A stretch of 64,000 nucleotides of DNA from contig NZ_JAMTCR010000003.1 in the NCBI RefSeq assembly GCF_024171945.1, positions 486,211-550,210 of the forward strand, in the 5' to 3' direction. A program made the position numbers and the translations under genes. The notes beneath the pieces are model-generated. The model ran no database searches. It saw nothing but the letters and a program-made list of their open reading frames with translations, and had not been told where the DNA came from. Shown here one piece after another: positions 1 to 7,668 of the stretch. Numbering within the stretch: position 1 is the stretch's first letter; every line of letters starts with the position of its first letter. This stretch comes from Actinokineospora globicatena. GTDB lineage: Bacteria; Actinomycetota; Actinomycetes; Mycobacteriales; Pseudonocardiaceae.

Positions 1-39
1 GCGGTGGCCGGTGTCCTCGCAGTGCGATGTGGTGGTCAT
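1..39 (-). CDS. Start of an unidentified protein, running off the left edge
   Basis: An ATG on the minus strand at 37..39 is preceded by a strong GGAGAGGAG ribosome site about five bases upstream. It opens a frame that stays open to the window edge. Only 13 residues are visible, beginning MTTTSHCED, so no family can be named. It lies downstream of the XRE-cupin regulator on the same strand and may be its target or operon partner. The existence of a gene rests on the ribosome site plus an open frame over a very short stretch. Confidence 0.5.
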   Translation of the reverse strand, partial: MTTTSHCEDTGHR

Positions 40-135
40 GTCGGCTCCTCTCCTGCCTACCACCACAGTGACCCTCGCCCGCGCACGCCCACAGAGCCCG
101 AGGGCTACGGGGACCAGGGCCTTCGGTCCCGGGGT

Positions 136-714
136 TCAGCGGTGCACGTGCGCGCGTACTCCGTGCTGTCCGAACAGGATGAGGAGTTCGACGGCTCCAC
201 CATCGGCGCTGCCGAGCCAGTGCGGGAGGGACGTGTCGAACTCGGCGGCCTCACCGGGCGGCAACCGCAGGTCGCGTTCGCCGTGCACCAGCCGCAGCTG
301 TCCGTTGAGGACGTAGAGCCACTCGAAGCCGTCGTGGGTCTGCGGGGTCGGCTCCAGCGGTTCCGGGTGGGCCGGGATGAGCATCTTGAACGCCTGCACG
401 CCGCCGGGTCGCCGCGACAGGGGGATGAACGTGAGGCCGAAGCGGTGGATCGGTTTGAGGTGGATGCGGGGGTCACCGGTGCGCGGGGCGCCGACGAGGT
501 CGTCGAGCGGGACGTCGTAGGTGAGCGACAACGGCAGCAGCAACTCCAGGGTCGCGCGGCGCTGCCCACTCTCCAGGCGCGACAGGGTGCTCTCGGAGAC
601 ACCGGTCCGCGCCGCGAGGTCGACCAGGGTGATCCCGCGATCCCGCCGCAACGCGCGCAGCCGGGGCCCGACCGCGCCGAGCACGTCGTCCGTTGTGCGG
701 TCCACCCCGGCCAT
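136..714 (-). CDS. XRE-family regulator with C-terminal cupin domain
   Basis: This 192-residue protein has an N-terminal helix-turn-helix (residues about 13..67, containing TGVSESTLSRLESG) and a C-terminal cupin sensor domain (about 95..190, with HDGFEWLYVLNGQL followed by LPPGEAAEFD). This is the common architecture of XRE-cupin repressors, in which the barrel senses a small ligand or metal. It is divergent from the DinB-like gene at 796 with about 80 bases between them, and the partial gene at 1..39 lies downstream on the same strand. Either could be its target. The ligand cannot be deduced. Confidence 0.9.
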   Translation of the reverse strand: MAGVDRTTDDVLGAVGPRLRALRRDRGITLVDLAARTGVSESTLSRLESGQRRATLELLLPLSLTYDVPLDDLVGAPRTGDPRIHLKPIHRFGLTFIPLSRRPGGVQAFKMLIPAHPEPLEPTPQTHDGFEWLYVLNGQLRLVHGERDLRLPPGEAAEFDTSLPHWLGSADGGAVELLILFGQHGVRAHVHR

Positions 715-795
715 CTTGCCAGAACCGCAAGATCCCGTGCCGGTTCAGCGCGGGGACGGCGACACTGACCGTCCACAAGTGATCGGAGAGCCGAG

Positions 796-1260
796 ATGCC
801 CCGCCGCGACACCAGACCACCCCGGACCGCGGGCTTGCGCGATTTCCTCGACTACCTGCGGACCTCGGTCGCCGCGAAGGTCGTGGGAGCGCCCGAGCCG
901 CACGTGCGGACAGCGCTGGTGCCCTCGGGGACGAACCTGCTCGGCCTGCTCAACCACCTGACCCACGTCGAGCGTTCGCTGTTCCTCGGCGAGGAGGTCA
1001 CCGACTGGCAGGCGACGTTCCAGGCCGCGCCGACCGACACCGTGGCCGACGTCGTGGCCCGCTACCGGTCGTCGATCGAGGAGGCCAACGCCGTGCTCGA
1101 CCGCTGCGACGACCTCGACGCACCGGTCCCCCGGCCGCGGTCGAGCCGTGCTGCCCCCAGCGTGCGGTGGGCCCTGACGCACATGGTCGAGGAAACGGCC
1201 CGGCACGCGGGGCACGCGGATATCCTCCGTGAACTGATTGACGGCAGCACGGGCCGCTGA
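796..1260 (+). CDS. DinB/DUF664-family protein
   Basis: This 154-residue four-helix-bundle protein has the pattern of the DinB/DUF664 (mycothiol transferase-like) superfamily. It shows LLGLLNHLTHVERSLFLGEEV near residues 48..68 and WALTHMVEETARHAGHADILRELIDG near the C-terminus, supplying the three His ligands that usually hold a divalent metal. Family members include mycothiol- or bacillithiol-dependent enzymes, but most are uncharacterised, so no substrate is claimed. The ATG at 796 follows a GGAGAG-like ribosome site. It is divergent from the XRE-cupin regulator. Confidence 0.85.
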   Translation: MPRRDTRPPRTAGLRDFLDYLRTSVAAKVVGAPEPHVRTALVPSGTNLLGLLNHLTHVERSLFLGEEVTDWQATFQAAPTDTVADVVARYRSSIEEANAVLDRCDDLDAPVPRPRSSRAAPSVRWALTHMVEETARHAGHADILRELIDGSTGR

Positions 1261-1278
1261 CTCGCGGCCGAGGGGGGC

Positions 1279-2100
1279 ATGGTGGTCGCTGAGTTGCGGG
1301 CCGAGGAGCTGGGCGTCCTCGCGGCGGGACCCGCGCGGGCGGTACAGGTAGCGGTCGTGTCACTGCTCGGGTCCGGCGCGCTACGGGATTCGCGGGACGG
1401 AGTGCTGAGCCCGGTGTCGGGTATGCGGCGCCCGGCGACGGCACTGGAGGACGTCGTGCTGGGGGCCGCGCCGATGCCCTTGCGCGGCTTGATCACGGTG
1501 GCAGCGGACAGCTCGGCGGCGCGGGACCTGCGGGACGGGTTGATCGCCCGCGGCTACCTGCGTTCACCGGCGGCACGCTCGGCGGCTCGGTGGTCCCGGC
1601 TGCTGGCGCTGGCGGGGGTGGTCGCCGTGTTCGTCGCGGCCGTGGCCGGATGGCTGCCGTTCTGGCTGGGCGCGGTCGGGGTCGTGGCCGGGATCGGGCT
1701 GGCGGTCTGGTTGGGACGCCGGGCCCGGCCGTTGACGAGCACCGGTCGGCTGGCGCTGCGCGAGCTGGACGCGATGGCGACGAAGTCGAACCGGATCGAA
1801 CTGGTGGCGCGGCACGGCCTCCTGGGGACCCTGAGCGGCCGTCGCGTGTGGAAGGTCCTGGGTCTGCCGGGGACGGTGATCTCGACGTTGAAGCAGCGTC
1901 CGCGCCGATCCCGCACCCGCTCGGGGTCAAGTTGTGGTGGCGGCTGCGGCGCGGGCCTGTCCTGCGGTGGCTCGTCCTGCGGCAGCGGCTCGTCGTGCGG
2001 GAGCGGTTCCTCGTGCGGCGGTGGCAGTTCGTGCAGCAGCGGCGGCGGGTCCTCGTGCAGCAGCGGCTCGTCCTGCGGCGGTGGTGGCGGCGGCGACTGA
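1279..2100 (+). CDS. TIGR04222-type membrane protein with Cys/Gly/Ser-rich tail
   Basis: This 273-residue protein starts at an ATG preceded by a GAGGGGGG ribosome site. Residues about 1..100 form a soluble region with LRAEELGVLAAGP near the start, which matches the actinobacterial TIGR04222 family of unknown function. Two adjacent hydrophobic segments follow at about 112..130 and 135..148. The last 60 residues are almost entirely Gly, Ser and Cys, with nine cysteines mostly in SSCG or SSCS units. Such tails are typical of the family and may bind metal, form disulfides or take part in surface assembly. The function is unknown. Confidence 0.85.
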   Translation: MVVAELRAEELGVLAAGPARAVQVAVVSLLGSGALRDSRDGVLSPVSGMRRPATALEDVVLGAAPMPLRGLITVAADSSAARDLRDGLIARGYLRSPAARSAARWSRLLALAGVVAVFVAAVAGWLPFWLGAVGVVAGIGLAVWLGRRARPLTSTGRLALRELDAMATKSNRIELVARHGLLGTLSGRRVWKVLGLPGTVISTLKQRPRRSRTRSGSSCGGGCGAGLSCGGSSCGSGSSCGSGSSCGGGSSCSSGGGSSCSSGSSCGGGGGGD

Positions 2101-2117
2101 TCGCCCGCCCTGCTGGC

Positions 2118-2150
2118 CGGGTCCCTCCCCGCGTGGCAGGGAGGGACCCG
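2118..2150. terminator. Perfect 12-bp hairpin between convergent genes
   Basis: CGGGTCCCTCCC at 2118..2129 and its exact complement GGGAGGGACCCG at 2139..2150 enclose a 9-base loop. It sits in the 59-base gap between the convergent TIGR04222 gene and the SRPBCC gene, the expected place for a bidirectional terminator. There is no clear T-tract on either side, which is common in actinomycetes. Confidence 0.65.
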
Positions 2151-2159
2151 CGGCCCGGG

Positions 2160-2648
2160 TCAGTCCTCGGCGAGCAGGGTGTCGATCTGGGCCATGGCCG
2201 AGCGCATGCCCTCCTCCATGCCCATCTCGGAGAGCTTCTGCAGGTCGGCCAGGGTGGCGAAGGTGGTCACCGAGGTCATCCGGGTGCCGGAGTCGATGGC
2301 CTCCAGGGTGATGGCCGAGGTGGTGGACGGCATGGCGGAGACCGGGTTGCCGTCGTCGTCAGCGAAGCCGTCCTCGAACTCCAGGCGGTTCGGCGCGTCC
2401 AGGGTGGTGATGCGCCACCAGCCCGCGGCCTTCTCACCTTCGGGGCCGGTCATGAAGTACGCCGAGCGGCCGCCCTCGGTGAACTCGTGCTCGGTGAACG
2501 TCGCGGGCCACGTCGGCGGCCCCCACCAGCGCTCCAGCTGACGCGGGTCCGCCCACACCTGCCAAACCCGCTTCACCGGCGCGCCGAACTCCGCGACGAA
2601 GGTCATCGTCAACGCCTCGGTGTCCTTGTTGGTGCTGATCACAGCCAT
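2160..2648 (-). CDS. SRPBCC (AHSA1-like) domain protein
   Basis: This 162-residue START/Bet v1-fold protein contains FGAPVKRVWQVWADPRQLERWWGP near residues 20..43 and a C-terminal half matching activator of Hsp90 ATPase-like (AHSA1) proteins. It begins two bases after the stop of the ArsR-type gene, so the two form an operon. ArsR plus AHSA1-like SRPBCC pairs are very common in actinobacteria and usually lack a defined substrate. The fold binds hydrophobic ligands. The call is secure at family level only. Confidence 0.9.
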   Translation of the reverse strand: MAVISTNKDTEALTMTFVAEFGAPVKRVWQVWADPRQLERWWGPPTWPATFTEHEFTEGGRSAYFMTGPEGEKAAGWWRITTLDAPNRLEFEDGFADDDGNPVSAMPSTTSAITLEAIDSGTRMTSVTTFATLADLQKLSEMGMEEGMRSAMAQIDTLLAED

Positions 2649-2650
2649 TG

Positions 2651-3001
2651 TCAGGTCCTCTCGGGATCGTCGTCTTCGGCCAGGATGTCGTCGATGGCCC
2701 GGGCACGGTGCCGCCAGATCTGCTCGTAGGACTCCAGCAGCCTGGCCACCGTGCGCAGGATGTCCGGGTTACCCCGCACGAGTTGCTCCCTCCCACGCCG
2801 CGTCTTGCTCACCAGCCCGGCCCGCTCAAGCACGGCGACGTGCTTCTGCACCGCCGCGAAGCTCATCGCGTACCGACGAGCCAACGCCGACACCGACTGC
2901 TCCTCCCGGAGCACCCGCTCGACGATGTCCCGCCGCGTGGCATCGGCCAAACCGTGAAACACCCGATCCGCCGCATCCCCACCGAACTGATCTACAACCA
3001 C
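2651..3001 (-). CDS. ArsR/SmtB-family helix-turn-helix regulator
   Basis: This is a protein of about 116 residues with a winged helix. DRVFHGLADATRRDIVERVL is followed by LARRYAMSFAAVQKHVAVLERAGLV, the recognition-helix pattern of ArsR repressors. No cysteine metal box is visible, so it is probably not a metal sensor. The start is taken as the GTG at 2999..3001 because the family usually begins a few residues before FHGLADATRR. The frame is open further upstream but reads as low-complexity non-coding sequence. It is followed after two bases by the SRPBCC gene. A palindrome at 2993..3010 overlapping the start suggests autoregulation. Confidence 0.85.
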   Translation of the reverse strand: MVVDQFGGDAADRVFHGLADATRRDIVERVLREEQSVSALARRYAMSFAAVQKHVAVLERAGLVSKTRRGREQLVRGNPDILRTVARLLESYEQIWRHRARAIDDILAEDDDPERT

Positions 3002-3010
3002 ACGGTTGTA
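2993..3010. promoter_or_regulatory. Palindrome overlapping the ArsR-type start codon (candidate operator)
   Basis: TACAACCACACGGTTGTA has perfect 7-base arms around a 4-base centre and covers the GTG start of the ArsR-family gene. Its size and position fit an autorepressor operator. No second copy was found nearby, and binding is inferred. Confidence 0.45.
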
Positions 3011-3221
3011 CGTTAGCCACGACCCACCCGAAGCGCAACCCCCACCCCCGCGAGGTGTGGCCATCGGAGCCTCACCCAGAGATGCCCAAACGGCCGGTGT
3101 CGGCCGCATCGAACGACTCGGCACCACGATCCTGCGGCATCCCGCAGTCCACACTGGACAGATCACCCCAACGGCACCTACGTGCCTCGCAGGGTCGGTG
3201 ATCGGTGGCACCTGATGCTGG

Positions 3222-4697
3222 TCAGGCGGGCCGTGGGGGATCGACGAGCTCGATGCCGATCGCGACGACGCCGAGTGCTTCGCGTTCGGGCGGGTAGATC
3301 TGGCGGATGTTGGCGAGCTGGTCCTCACGGGTAGCGGTGGGGTTGACCGCGGTGACCGGCTCGTAGTCGAACATCTCCTCGAACGAGGTGTAGCGGGCGA
3401 CCTTGGTGACACGGGTCAACACGTTGTCGCCCTGGCAGTTGAAGCGGATCAACGAGCCGGGTTTGATGTTGCGGCGACTGGAGTCGTTGACGCGGATCTC
3501 GGTGGTCTTGCGGCCGGTGGCGATGAGGTCGAAGTACCGCTTGTAGATGCCCATCTCGTGGGCGCGGACGAGGGGTTCGGCGGGGCGCTGGGTCATGAGT
3601 CGGCCGAGTTCCTTGACGGTGAACGAGCGGAAGAAGTGCTTGGGGTCCTTGAGAAGTTCACCGACCAGCCACACCAGCGTGTCGGCGTAGTCGTCCACGC
3701 TGCCGGGCCAGGCGGTGGTGTCGAGCATCCACGGTTCGACGTCGGGCGGCAGCGCCGCTCGCCCCTGCTCGCGCAGCAGCGATTTTGACAGCTTCGCGCC
3801 GGTCGGAGCGAGCACCTGCGGGGTGAACACCCGGATCGGCATCTGCGCGGCTGGCGTCCCAAGCGCGCCAAGGGCTCCGTCGACGAGCTGGCAGCCAAAC
3901 GCCCAGTCACCGCCCTTGAGCATCACGTGCAGCACATCGGTATCCCGGCCGAACGCGCGTTCCTTGACCAGATTCCGGTACAGCGTGGCCAGGTCGAGGT
4001 AGGGCGCGTCGTCCTCGGGGTCGATGTGCACCTCGTAGCCGCCGTGGTCCATGCACACCGCGGTGAAGGTGGCGCCATCCTCGTCGAGGTGGGCGAGCTT
4101 GGTGCGGTCGGCGCGTTTCTCGGCCCATCCGCAGTCCGGGCACGGCACCCGGATGTGCACCACCCCGTGCGACGGTGCCATCCACCAGCGGATGTCCTCC
4201 AGCCGTTCCAGCGTGCGCAGGAACTCCGCCCGGAAGCCGGGCCTGGCCTGCTGGTCGGTGTAGGTCTCCACCGCGTACTCGGTGTCGGTGGCGTCTGACA
4301 GCGAGCGGAAGAACGCCTGGTAGTAGCCCTCGATCAGCTCGCCGATCTGGTCTTCGCCCAGGGCATGGAAGTAGGTCTTCTGATAGGCGTGGTGGGTTTC
4401 CGGGTCCAGGTCGACGGTGTGCGGGGCGTTGTCCAGCGCGCCGAACCGCACCACGGTGTCGATGGAGAACTCCCGGCGGGCAATCTTGGCGAGCAGGAAC
4501 GCGGCGGTCTGGACGAGGTTCGTCCCGAGGTGCGGGGCGCCGTTGATCTGCGTGCCCACTACGAACTCGATCCGCTTCGGCCGGGCGGCGAGCACACGCG
4601 GCCGGAGCAAGTCGATCGAGCGCAGCAGCGCGTTCGCCAGGATGCTGTTCGGAGAGACGAGCAGCGCGGGATTTCCGTTGCGCGACAGAGGGTTCAC
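3222..4697 (-). CDS. Class I lysyl-tRNA-synthetase-like domain fused to an ASCH domain
   Basis: This 491-residue protein has a class I aminoacyl-tRNA synthetase-type catalytic core. It shows a HIGH-like signature, NGAPHLGTN at residues 52..60, and a KMSKS-like signature, AKLSKSLL at 301..308. Between them is a probable zinc knuckle, CPDCG at 186..190 with CMDHGG at 215..220. The layout resembles class I LysRS. The anticodon-binding helical cage of a true LysRS appears replaced or cut short, and residues about 376..487 form an ASCH domain (GRKTTEIRV, IKPGSLIRF, ALGVVAIGIEL), an RNA-binding PUA-like fold. The GTG start overlaps the stop of the NTPase gene by four bases. It may aminoacylate, adenylate or modify an RNA or small molecule. 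This is probably not the housekeeping LysRS. Confidence 0.75.
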   Translation of the reverse strand: MNPLSRNGNPALLVSPNSILANALLRSIDLLRPRVLAARPKRIEFVVGTQINGAPHLGTNLVQTAAFLLAKIARREFSIDTVVRFGALDNAPHTVDLDPETHHAYQKTYFHALGEDQIGELIEGYYQAFFRSLSDATDTEYAVETYTDQQARPGFRAEFLRTLERLEDIRWWMAPSHGVVHIRVPCPDCGWAEKRADRTKLAHLDEDGATFTAVCMDHGGYEVHIDPEDDAPYLDLATLYRNLVKERAFGRDTDVLHVMLKGGDWAFGCQLVDGALGALGTPAAQMPIRVFTPQVLAPTGAKLSKSLLREQGRAALPPDVEPWMLDTTAWPGSVDDYADTLVWLVGELLKDPKHFFRSFTVKELGRLMTQRPAEPLVRAHEMGIYKRYFDLIATGRKTTEIRVNDSSRRNIKPGSLIRFNCQGDNVLTRVTKVARYTSFEEMFDYEPVTAVNPTATREDQLANIRQIYPPEREALGVVAIGIELVDPPRPA

Positions 4698-5305
4698 ACC
4701 CCTCGGCCGGGTTTGGGCAAACGCAGGTTGGCGCAGATGAAGTCCAGCCGCGCCGCCGCCGCGTCAGCGGCGACGAACACCGGCTCGTACCCTGCGTCGT
4801 AGTAGCCCTGCACGACCAATTCGTGCACCCGGCGGATTTCCCGGTCCTTGGCCCACACAATGTCGTCCGGGTCCTCAAAGGTGTCCAACGGGTCCAGCAC
4901 GAAGATCGCGTTGTAGCGGAAGCGCGCCGTGGCCTCCTCCAGCTCCGGGGTGGGCTTGAGGCCGAAAAAACCCTCCCAGCCGTAGCCGTCCGGGATACCC
5001 CGGTTGTAGAAGCGGATCCCGTGGACGTGCGCGGTGTACTCGGCGACGAACGCCTCCAGTACCTCCAGCGAGTACTCGTGCCGGTCCTCGCGGAGCAAGT
5101 GGCGGCCGAGGCGCTCGCGGTGCTTGCGGTAGATCTCGCGGCCCGGCTCGTCGACCATGCACGGGATTCCAGCGGCGTGCACCGCGGTGATCAGGTCGTC
5201 CTTGCCCGAGGACGGGCCGCCGGTGATGACGTAGCGGCGCGGTGGCCCGGCCGCCGCGGCGGCGAGCGCGTGGGACAGGTCGGGAATGATGCTGGTCACG
5301 GTCAT
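4694..5305 (-). CDS. P-loop NTPase, AAA_28/kinase-like
   Basis: This 203-residue NTPase has a Walker A motif, GGPSSGKDDL, at residues 29..38 after a beta strand YVITG. The acidic motif MVDEPGREIYRKHRE follows about 15 residues later, and IFVLDPLDTF lies near residue 150. This matches small predicted ATPases and nucleotide-kinase-like proteins of the AAA_28 group. It is the middle gene of a three-gene operon: the upstream gene ends 15 bases before its ATG, and the downstream synthetase-like gene overlaps it by four bases (GTGA). Obligate coupling suggests it works with the synthetase-like protein, for example as a kinase of its substrate. The substrate is unknown. Confidence 0.75.
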   Translation of the reverse strand: MTVTSIIPDLSHALAAAAAGPPRRYVITGGPSSGKDDLITAVHAAGIPCMVDEPGREIYRKHRERLGRHLLREDRHEYSLEVLEAFVAEYTAHVHGIRFYNRGIPDGYGWEGFFGLKPTPELEEATARFRYNAIFVLDPLDTFEDPDDIVWAKDREIRRVHELVVQGYYDAGYEPVFVAADAAAARLDFICANLRLPKPGRGV

Positions 5306-5320
5306 CCGTTCTGGTCGGGT

Positions 5321-6226
5321 TCAGTCGGAACAGGAGGTGCGTGCGACAGTCCTGGCCTGCCCGGGGGATGGGAGTTCGGCCAGGAAGCCTTCGGTCCAGG
5401 TGTTGCCCAGGCCGGTCTCGCCGTGCAGGTGCGCGACGAACTCCTCGCGACTCATGCCACCGGCGGCGGCCTCGGTCAGCCGCGAGGCCTGCGCGGGGGT
5501 CAGCACCGGGGTCCACCCGGCCAGCGCCACCAGCTCGTCGACGGCGAGGTCCGGGGCGAACGCCGTGGTGTAGCTGATCGCCTCCGCGCGGGCGCCTGCC
5601 CAGCGCCAGGCGGCGGTCACTGCCGCGCGGATGACGTCAACGTGTTCCGCGCGCAGGCTGATCAGCCGTTCCACCGCGAGCAGTTCGGCGCGGGCAGCGT
5701 AGACCGCCGACCACAACAGGCTGAGCTGTTCCTCCTGCTCGGCGACTTCCCAAGCGAACGGGTCGGCGAGCACCGGCTGTCGGGCCAAGACGGGCGCGAG
5801 CCGGGGCGCGATCAGTGGCGAGCGGGTGAACCGGTCCGCATCGGCCAGCAGTTCCGCGGCCAGCGTCGTGAGCAGCTTGGGCTCGACCCGCTTGCGGAAG
5901 TGGTGCACCTCGTGCCCGGCCTGCTTTGCCGCCAGCGCGCGCCGCACCGTCAGGTTCATCCCCGCGATGGCAGGCGGCAGGCCGAACAACGCCCGCGCCG
6001 CTGCCGCGTACCGGGCATCCGGGAACCGGGCCAGCAGACCCCGCAGCGTGCCGTCCAGCGCCGCGATCCGGCTGGCCTCGTCACCGGGATCCGCCGCTCG
6101 CGCGAGCACGCCGCGCAGCTCCAGCAGCACCGGATCCACCACCGCCAGGGTTACCGGCAACCCGCGTCGCAGCAGCCGCGCGACTGCGTCCACAACCTCG
6201 TCCTCAAGTGGGCTTTTTGTGGGCAT
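5321..6226 (-). CDS. Unrecognised helical protein, first gene of synthetase/NTPase operon
   Basis: This 301-residue, mostly alpha-helical protein starts at ATG 6224..6226 (MPTKSPLEDE). That start is preferred because the longer frame upstream is mirrored palindromic sequence. Residues about 70..125 (AAARALFGLPPAIAG, then HHFRKRVEPKLLTTLAAEL) resemble a helical module seen at one end of many Streptomyces proteins of unknown function, some in conflict-type loci. The rest (about 150..220) is helix-rich with no motif I can name. There is no signal peptide or membrane segment. It is 15 bases upstream of the NTPase gene and so heads that operon. It may be a sensor or adaptor, which is inference. 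Confidence 0.6.
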   Translation of the reverse strand: MPTKSPLEDEVVDAVARLLRRGLPVTLAVVDPVLLELRGVLARAADPGDEASRIAALDGTLRGLLARFPDARYAAAARALFGLPPAIAGMNLTVRRALAAKQAGHEVHHFRKRVEPKLLTTLAAELLADADRFTRSPLIAPRLAPVLARQPVLADPFAWEVAEQEEQLSLLWSAVYAARAELLAVERLISLRAEHVDVIRAAVTAAWRWAGARAEAISYTTAFAPDLAVDELVALAGWTPVLTPAQASRLTEAAAGGMSREEFVAHLHGETGLGNTWTEGFLAELPSPGQARTVARTSCSD

Positions 6227-6261
6227 GGGTCGAGTGAAGCACGATGCCCACAAAAAGCCCA
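6209..6261. repeat. 18-bp perfect inverted repeat with mirrored start codons
   Basis: The arms 6209..6226 and 6244..6261 are exact reverse complements (ATGCCCACAAAAAGCCCA read outward from the centre), separated by 17 bases. One arm holds the start codon and first five codons of the 5321..6226 gene. The other carries the same ATG on the plus strand. It could be a cruciform, an operator for the operon, or a trace of local inverted duplication. Confidence 0.85.
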
Positions 6262-6357
6262 GCCTGTCACCCGTCCGCGCCGAGTACTCGGCGTGCACCG
6301 CCGCCCGGCCGCAGGTCACGATCGACACGAGAGTCAGCCGCGCGCAAGGAGGGACCA

Positions 6358-6552
6358 GTGGCCGGAGTCGTACGAGTCATCGGAGGCGGCGGACGGTGCT
6401 GGATCTGCGGCATGACCGCCGTCAGCGGCGAGAAGCTCCCCGGCCGCCGCCACAAGATCCGCCTTCTGTGCGGACGCCACGACGAACTCGTCTTCGGCAC
6501 ACCATCCCAGCCGGATCCGGCAGACGGCGAGCACCAGCCCGGTCACGGCTGA
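6358..6552 (+). CDS. Small zinc-ribbon-like protein
   Basis: This 64-residue frame starts at GTG 6358 with a strong AAGGAGGG ribosome site about five bases upstream. It contains CWIC at about residues 14..17 and a second LCGRH motif at about 38..42, a plausible four-ligand zinc knuckle. The basic stretch PGRRHKIR between them could contact nucleic acid. I do not recognise a family. It is divergent from the synthetase-like operon and could be an accessory or regulatory factor. A longer frame begins at the mirrored ATG at 6244 but lacks a ribosome site. Confidence 0.5.
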   Translation: MAGVVRVIGGGGRCWICGMTAVSGEKLPGRRHKIRLLCGRHDELVFGTPSQPDPADGEHQPGHG

Positions 6553-6645
6553 CACGGAACCCGCAGGTCAGGGATATCTGCCCGATTTTCGGGTACTGCG
6601 GCGACCCCTGGGCCGTGAGCGCGCGGGTGCGGGGTGGGTGGGGAG

Positions 6646-7617
6646 TCAGATGACTACCACGACCTTTCCGCGGGCTCGGCCGTCTTGGAGGTGCTGGATG
6701 GCGTCGGCGGTGCGGTCCAGGGGGAAGGTTTGGTCGATGGTGGGGGTGATGGTGCCCGCGGACAGCAGGGTGGCTAGTTCCTGGAGGTCGGCGGTGTTCT
6801 CGGAGCTGATGAGGCCGGTGAAGCGCTGGGAGGTGATCAGGGACATGAAGGGGGTCCACAGGGCGCGTTGGAAGCCGCCGAGGAGGCGGCCGCCGGTTTC
6901 GCTGCCGACGATGACGGCGCAGCCTCGGGGGGTGAGGGCGCGGCGGAGGTGGCGGAGGGTGCGGTGGCCGCCGGTGTCGATGATGGCGTCGTAGTGGCGG
7001 CCGCCGTCGGTGATGTCCTGTTTGGTGTGGTCGAGGACGTCGTCGGCGCCCAGGTCGCGGACGAGGTCGACCTTGCCGGTGGTGCACATGCCGGTGACGT
7101 GCGCGCCCCAGGCCTTGGCGATCTGCACCGCGAAGCTGCCCACCCCACCCGAGGCGCCGATGACCAGGACGTGCTGACCCGACTCGAGCTTCGCGCTGTC
7201 ACGCAAGCCCTGCAGGGCGGTCAGGGCCGAGATCGTCGTCGCGGCGGCCCGCACCGGGGTCACGTTGTCCGGGCGCAGCACCACCTTGGCCGCCTTGGCC
7301 GGGGCGAACTCGGCGAAGGCGCCCTCGCAGATGCCGAACACCTCGTCGCCTGGCTTTAACGTCTCCACCCGAGCCCCGACCGACTCGACCCGGCCCGCGA
7401 CCTCGCGACCGCGCACCGGCGTCTTGGGCGCGCGCAGACCAGTCGCGGCGCGCACCGGGTACGGCAACCCCGCCATCAGGTGCCAGGTGCCACGCTCCAC
7501 CCCCGCCGCGTGCACCCGCAGCAGCACCTCGTCATCGCCGATGGCGGGTGGCTCGATCTCGGCGACGCGCAGGACGTCGTGGGCCTCGCCGTACTCGTCC
7601 TGGACGACCGCTCGCAT
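6646..7617 (-). CDS. Zinc-independent MDR-family alcohol dehydrogenase/quinone reductase-like
   Basis: This 323-residue medium-chain dehydrogenase/reductase has an N-terminal GroES-like domain (LRVHAAGVERGTWHLMAG) and a Rossmann domain with VLVIGASGGVGSFAVQIAKAWGAHV at about 150..174, the NADPH-binding pattern of quinone oxidoreductases. Catalytic zinc ligands are not evident. The ATG at 7617 follows GGAGAG. It is divergent from a TetR regulator, with three repeated palindromes in the gap, so TetR control is likely. The substrate is probably a quinone, enone or small xenobiotic, which is inference. Confidence 0.88.
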   Translation of the reverse strand: MRAVVQDEYGEAHDVLRVAEIEPPAIGDDEVLLRVHAAGVERGTWHLMAGLPYPVRAATGLRAPKTPVRGREVAGRVESVGARVETLKPGDEVFGICEGAFAEFAPAKAAKVVLRPDNVTPVRAAATTISALTALQGLRDSAKLESGQHVLVIGASGGVGSFAVQIAKAWGAHVTGMCTTGKVDLVRDLGADDVLDHTKQDITDGGRHYDAIIDTGGHRTLRHLRRALTPRGCAVIVGSETGGRLLGGFQRALWTPFMSLITSQRFTGLISSENTADLQELATLLSAGTITPTIDQTFPLDRTADAIQHLQDGRARGKVVVVI

Positions 7618-7668
7618 GACTCTCTCCTCACCGCGGAACCGCACCTCACAGCACACCGCCGCGAACCC

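Noticed and set aside
6244..6552. Longer frame beginning at the mirrored ATG (102 residues)
   Set aside because: It lacks a ribosome site and its first 38 residues are low-complexity. The GTG at 6358 has a strong site, so only the shorter frame is reported.
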